Positions 5,052 through 7,069 of a stretch of 7,069 nt of DNA are shown here, piece after piece; positions within the stretch are counted from its first letter, which is position 1; each line of letters opens with the position of its first letter. Under the pieces are notes generated by a model that saw nothing but the letters and a program-made list of their open reading frames with translations, had not been told where the DNA came from and did not search any database. The translations under genes were made by a program, and so were the position numbers. The stretch comes from an uncultured Gemmatimonadota bacterium (lineage in GTDB: Bacteria > Gemmatimonadota > Gemmatimonadetes > Gemmatimonadales > GWC2-71-9), in the NCBI GenBank assembly GCA_946479805.1, contig CAMLHP010000107.1:1-7069 (forward strand), given 5' to 3'.

Positions 5052-6367
5052 CCGCACCGCGCATCGCGGCCTTCGGCATGGACGAGGAGCTGAAGCGCAA
5101 GCTCTGGTTCACCTTCGTCGCGCTCCTGCTTTACCGGGTCGGTGCCCACATCGCTGCGCCGGGCGTCAACGTCCAGGCGCTGGTTGACTACATCCAGAAC
5201 TCGGCCGCGGCCGGGTTCTTCTCGCTGTACGACACGCTGGGCGGCGGCCTCTCCCGGGCCACGGTGTTCGCGCTCGGCATCATGCCGTACATCTCGGCGT
5301 CCATCATCTTCCAGCTGGCCGGCGGCGTGGTCCCGACCGTCAGCAAGATGCAGAAGGACGAAGAGGGCCGGAAGAAGATCACCCAGTGGACCCGCTACAC
5401 CACTGTGGGACTGGCGCTGGCGCAGGCGTACACCTACGCCCTCTTCACCGAGAACATTCCCGGTGCGCTGAACAATCCCGGGCCGATGTCGCGGCTCATC
5501 ATCGTTCTGACCCTGACGGTCGGCGCCATCTTCGTGATGTGGCTGGGCGAGCAGATCACCGAGCGAGGCATCGGCAACGGCATGAGCCTGCTGATCACCT
5601 TCTCGATCCTCGAGCGGCTCTGGCCATCCACCCTGCAGCTGGTCCAGTTCGTCCAGAGCGGCGTCACGTCGCTGCTGGGCGTGGTGGTGTTCGTCGCGGC
5701 GATCGTCTTCGTGATCGGCGCGACGGTGGCAATGACGCTGGCCGCCCGGCGAATACCCATCCAGATCCCGCGCAAGGTCATGGGCCGGGGCAGGGTGCGC
5801 GAGGGCCAGAAGACTTTCATCCCGATCCGCGTCATCACCGCCGGCGTGATGCCCATCATCTTTGCCCAGACCATCATCGTGGTCCCGGCAACGGTGGCGA
5901 GCTTCACCAGCAGCCCCTGGCTGCAGGACCTCGCAGCCTTCTTCAACCCCACCACCGGCGGATGGGGCTACGCCATCATCTTCACCATCATGGTGGTGGT
6001 GTTCAGCTACTTCTACACCTCGATCATCTTCAACTCGGTGGACCTGGCCGAGAACCTGAAGAAGCAGGGCGGATTCATCCCCGGGGTAAAGCCGGGCGCC
6101 AGCACTGCCAACTACATCGATGGAGTGCTGTCACGCGTCACCCTGCCAGGCTCGTTGTTCCTTGCCGCGGTCTCGCTGATTCCGCTGCTGATCTCCAACT
6201 GGACCGGAATCCAGGCCCAGTTCGGCGGCACCTCGGTGCTCATCGTCGTGGGTGTGCTCATCGACACCATCGCCCAGATCGAGCAGCACCGCCAGCTCCG
6301 GAAGTACGACAGCTTCATGAAGACTGGCCGGGTGAAGTTCCGCGGGCGACAGCAGCGCTACATGTAG
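5048..6367 (+). CDS. secY: Preprotein translocase channel subunit SecY
   Basis: This 439-residue protein is SecY, the ten-helix pore of the inner-membrane SecYEG translocon. Hydrophobic spans lie near residues 19-38, 73-95, 115-135, 148-168, 176-192, 206-231, 260-283, 306-329, 367-385 and 394-410. Landmarks are GIMPYISASIIFQL (77-90), KITQWTRYTTVGLALAQA (110-127), GEQITERGIGNGMSLLI (167-183), RRIPIQIPRKVMGR (234-247) and DLAENLKKQGGFIPGVKPG (332-350). The plug should be around residues 53-70. By motif alignment, Ile263 stands where E. coli and yeast have the lateral-gate Asn (SecY N270, Sec61 N302), and Lys348 where E. coli has Arg357. The GTG at 5048 was chosen for its GTGA overlap with rplO and an AAGG at 5034-5037. 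ATG 5078 is an alternative, shorter by ten residues, without a clear SD. Confidence 0.97.
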   Translation: MTAPRIAAFGMDEELKRKLWFTFVALLLYRVGAHIAAPGVNVQALVDYIQNSAAAGFFSLYDTLGGGLSRATVFALGIMPYISASIIFQLAGGVVPTVSKMQKDEEGRKKITQWTRYTTVGLALAQAYTYALFTENIPGALNNPGPMSRLIIVLTLTVGAIFVMWLGEQITERGIGNGMSLLITFSILERLWPSTLQLVQFVQSGVTSLLGVVVFVAAIVFVIGATVAMTLAARRIPIQIPRKVMGRGRVREGQKTFIPIRVITAGVMPIIFAQTIIVVPATVASFTSSPWLQDLAAFFNPTTGGWGYAIIFTIMVVVFSYFYTSIIFNSVDLAENLKKQGGFIPGVKPGASTANYIDGVLSRVTLPGSLFLAAVSLIPLLISNWTGIQAQFGGTSVLIVVGVLIDTIAQIEQHRQLRKYDSFMKTGRVKFRGRQQRYM

Positions 6368-6432
6368 CTGCGAGCGTCGAGCTGCGAGCTTCGAGGACGC
6401 CTACCGAAGCTCGCGGCTCGAAGCTCGAAGCT
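6366..6432 (+). repeat. Long inverted repeat built of 14-base units, between secY and adk
   Basis: Two 28-base arms, 6366-6393 and 6405-6432, are complementary at 25 of 28 positions, with one further G-U pair in + strand RNA and two G-A mismatches. The inner 17 pairs are uninterrupted, counting the wobble. The 11-base loop (6394-6404) can add three more pairs, AGG with CCT. Each arm is itself a tandem duplication of 14 bases: AGCTGCGAGCGTCG then AGCTGCGAGCTTCG (13 of 14 alike), and CGAAGCTCGCGGCT then CGAAGCTCGAAGCT (12 of 14 alike). The first base lies in the secY stop codon. No T-tract follows. It could be an extragenic repeat of the REP or mini-element kind, an mRNA-stabilising or attenuating hairpin after secY, or an atypical terminator. 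The structure is certain and the function unknown. Confidence 0.85.
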
Positions 6433-6467
6433 TCCCATCGTCGTTTCCTCCCAACCCCGCGCGCGAC
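6433..6467 (+). promoter_or_regulatory. Pyrimidine-rich adk leader without Shine-Dalgarno
   Basis: These 35 bases lie between the inverted repeat and the adk ATG. Twenty-five are pyrimidines, and the segment includes TTTCCTCCC (6444-6452), whose CCTCC has the sense of the anti-SD rather than of an SD. There is no purine-rich ribosome binding site and no recognisable -10 or -35 box. It differs sharply from every other junction in the window, where an SD lies in the preceding gene. adk is therefore either translated without an SD from the long transcript or from a promoter I cannot recognise. Confidence 0.45.
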
Positions 6468-7034
6468 ATGGATATCCTCCTCCTCGGCCCTCCCGGCGCT
6501 GGCAAGGGCACCCAGGGCGCTCTGCTCAGCCAGCACCTCGGCCTGCCCAAGTTCGCCACCGGCGATCTCCTCAGGGAAGCGGTGAAGACCGGCACCACGC
6601 TGGGCCTCAAGGCCCGGGCGGTTATGGAGGCTGGCCAGCTGGTGAGCGACGAGATCATTCTTGGTGTCGTCCGTGAAGAACTGGCGAAGCCCGCCGCCGC
6701 CCGCGGCGTGATCTTCGACGGAGTGGTGCGGACCATTCCGCAGGCTGAGGGGGTCGAGGCGCTGCTCGCGGAACTGGGCCGCCGAATGGATCACGTGCTG
6801 TTCTTCGATGTGCCGGACGGGGAGCTGCTGGCGCGACTGGAGCGGCGGCGGGCCATCGAATCGCGCGCCGACGACGATCCTGACGCTGTGGCCGTGCGGC
6901 TCAGGGCCTATCGTGAGCAGACCGCGCCGGTGCTGGAGTGGTACCGGCAGCGGGGCGGGGTGACCCGGATCGACGCCGTGGGTGGTGTGGAAGAGATCGC
7001 GGTCCGCGTGCGAGAGGCGCTGGGGACGGCGTGA
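6468..7034 (+). CDS. adk: Adenylate kinase, short form (LID-less)
   Basis: This 188-residue protein should interconvert ATP + AMP and 2 ADP in the cytoplasm. The P-loop is GPPGAGKGT (7-15, Lys13). The AMP-binding region has TGDLLR (31-36, Arg36) and Gln92. Numbering matches E. coli up to this point. DHVLFFDVP (108-116) precedes ERRRAIESRADDD, then RLRAYREQTAPVLEWY (144-159). Arg133 and Arg144 correspond to E. coli Arg156 and Arg167, both shifted by 23 residues. The zinc-finger or LID insert is thus absent, as in other short bacterial adenylate kinases. The signature D-G-(F/Y)-P-R reads D84-G-V-V-R88, so the usual aromatic and proline are both replaced by valine while Arg88 is kept. The ATG was chosen because MDILLLGPPG fits the family start, although no SD precedes it. 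The stop overlaps map (GTGA). Confidence 0.95.
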   Translation: MDILLLGPPGAGKGTQGALLSQHLGLPKFATGDLLREAVKTGTTLGLKARAVMEAGQLVSDEIILGVVREELAKPAAARGVIFDGVVRTIPQAEGVEALLAELGRRMDHVLFFDVPDGELLARLERRRAIESRADDDPDAVAVRLRAYREQTAPVLEWYRQRGGVTRIDAVGGVEEIAVRVREALGTA

Positions 7035-7069
7035 TAACTCTCAAGTCTCCCCGCGAGATCGAGATCATG
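7031..7069 (+). CDS. map: Methionine aminopeptidase, first 13 codons (partial)
   Basis: A reading frame opens at GTG 7031, overlapping the adk stop by four bases (GTGA, 7031-7034), and runs off the window end. The visible peptide MITLKSPREIEIM fits the start of type I methionine aminopeptidase, where a short strand leads to a K-(T/S)-P-x-E-I/L-E-x-M motif. The enzyme removes the initiator methionine from new proteins. The adk-map order after secY is standard in many bacteria, which supports the call despite the short length. GGGGA at 7022-7026 may act as a weak ribosome binding site. None of the catalytic metal ligands are within the window. Confidence 0.88.
   Translation, partial: MITLKSPREIEIM

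Noticed and set aside
6366..6450. Classical Rho-independent terminator after secY.
   Set aside because: The stem is strong but no run of T follows (the next bases are TCCCATCGTC), and adk-map continue in the same direction. I list it as a repeat of unknown role.
5386..6585. Second + strand open frame of about 400 codons overlapping most of secY and the secY-adk gap.
   Set aside because: The frame is shifted from an unmistakable SecY. Its translation is rich in His, Arg and Pro without domains, and it passes through the inverted repeat and into adk.
1..7069. tRNA or rRNA genes, insertion sequences, attachment sites, or signs of transfer.
   Set aside because: No cloverleaf, rRNA stretch, transposase or flanking repeat was seen. 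Base composition and codon use look uniform throughout, and gene order is the ancestral one.

Overview
The window is one long co-directional (+ strand) run of translation and secretion genes: the end of the S10 cluster joined to a complete spc-type operon. The order is rplP (3' end only), rpmC, rpsQ, rplN, rplX, rplE, rpsN (zinc form), rpsH, rplF, rplR, rpsE, rpmD, rplO, secY, adk and the first 13 codons of map. This is the classical bacterial order. The organism is a high-GC bacterium, with strong G/C preference at third codon positions. Zinc-type S14, a short (LID-less) adenylate kinase and the SecY sequence would fit Gemmatimonadota or a related group, but that placement is an impression from memory and not a demonstrated fact.

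Positions 1-6367 are packed almost without spacers. Most genes are separated by 2-15 bases. Three junctions overlap: rplR/rpsE as TGATG, and rplO/secY and adk/map as GTGA. rpmD starts directly after the rpsE stop. Shine-Dalgarno (SD) sequences usually lie in the end of the upstream gene or over its stop. No internal promoter is visible. The only sizeable spacers are 27 bases between rplE and rpsN, which hold a small perfect hairpin, and 100 bases between secY and adk. The second holds a 67-base inverted repeat built from 14-base units, followed by a pyrimidine-rich adk leader with no SD.

The genes work together: large-subunit proteins L16, L29, L14, L24, L5, L6, L18, L30 and L15 and small-subunit proteins S17, S14, S8 and S5 build the ribosome. 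SecY forms the membrane channel that receives nascent and secreted proteins, Adk balances adenine nucleotides, and Map removes the initiator methionine.

I found no previously undescribed system here; this is a core housekeeping operon. The points worth a second look are: (a) the secY-adk inverted repeat; (b) an N-terminal extension of about 80 residues on S5, rich in RGG and free of aliphatic residues, with weaker extensions on L5, L24 and L30; (c) an isoleucine at the SecY lateral-gate asparagine position and a lysine at the position of E. coli Arg357; (d) a VV pair replacing the Phe-Pro of the adenylate kinase signature.
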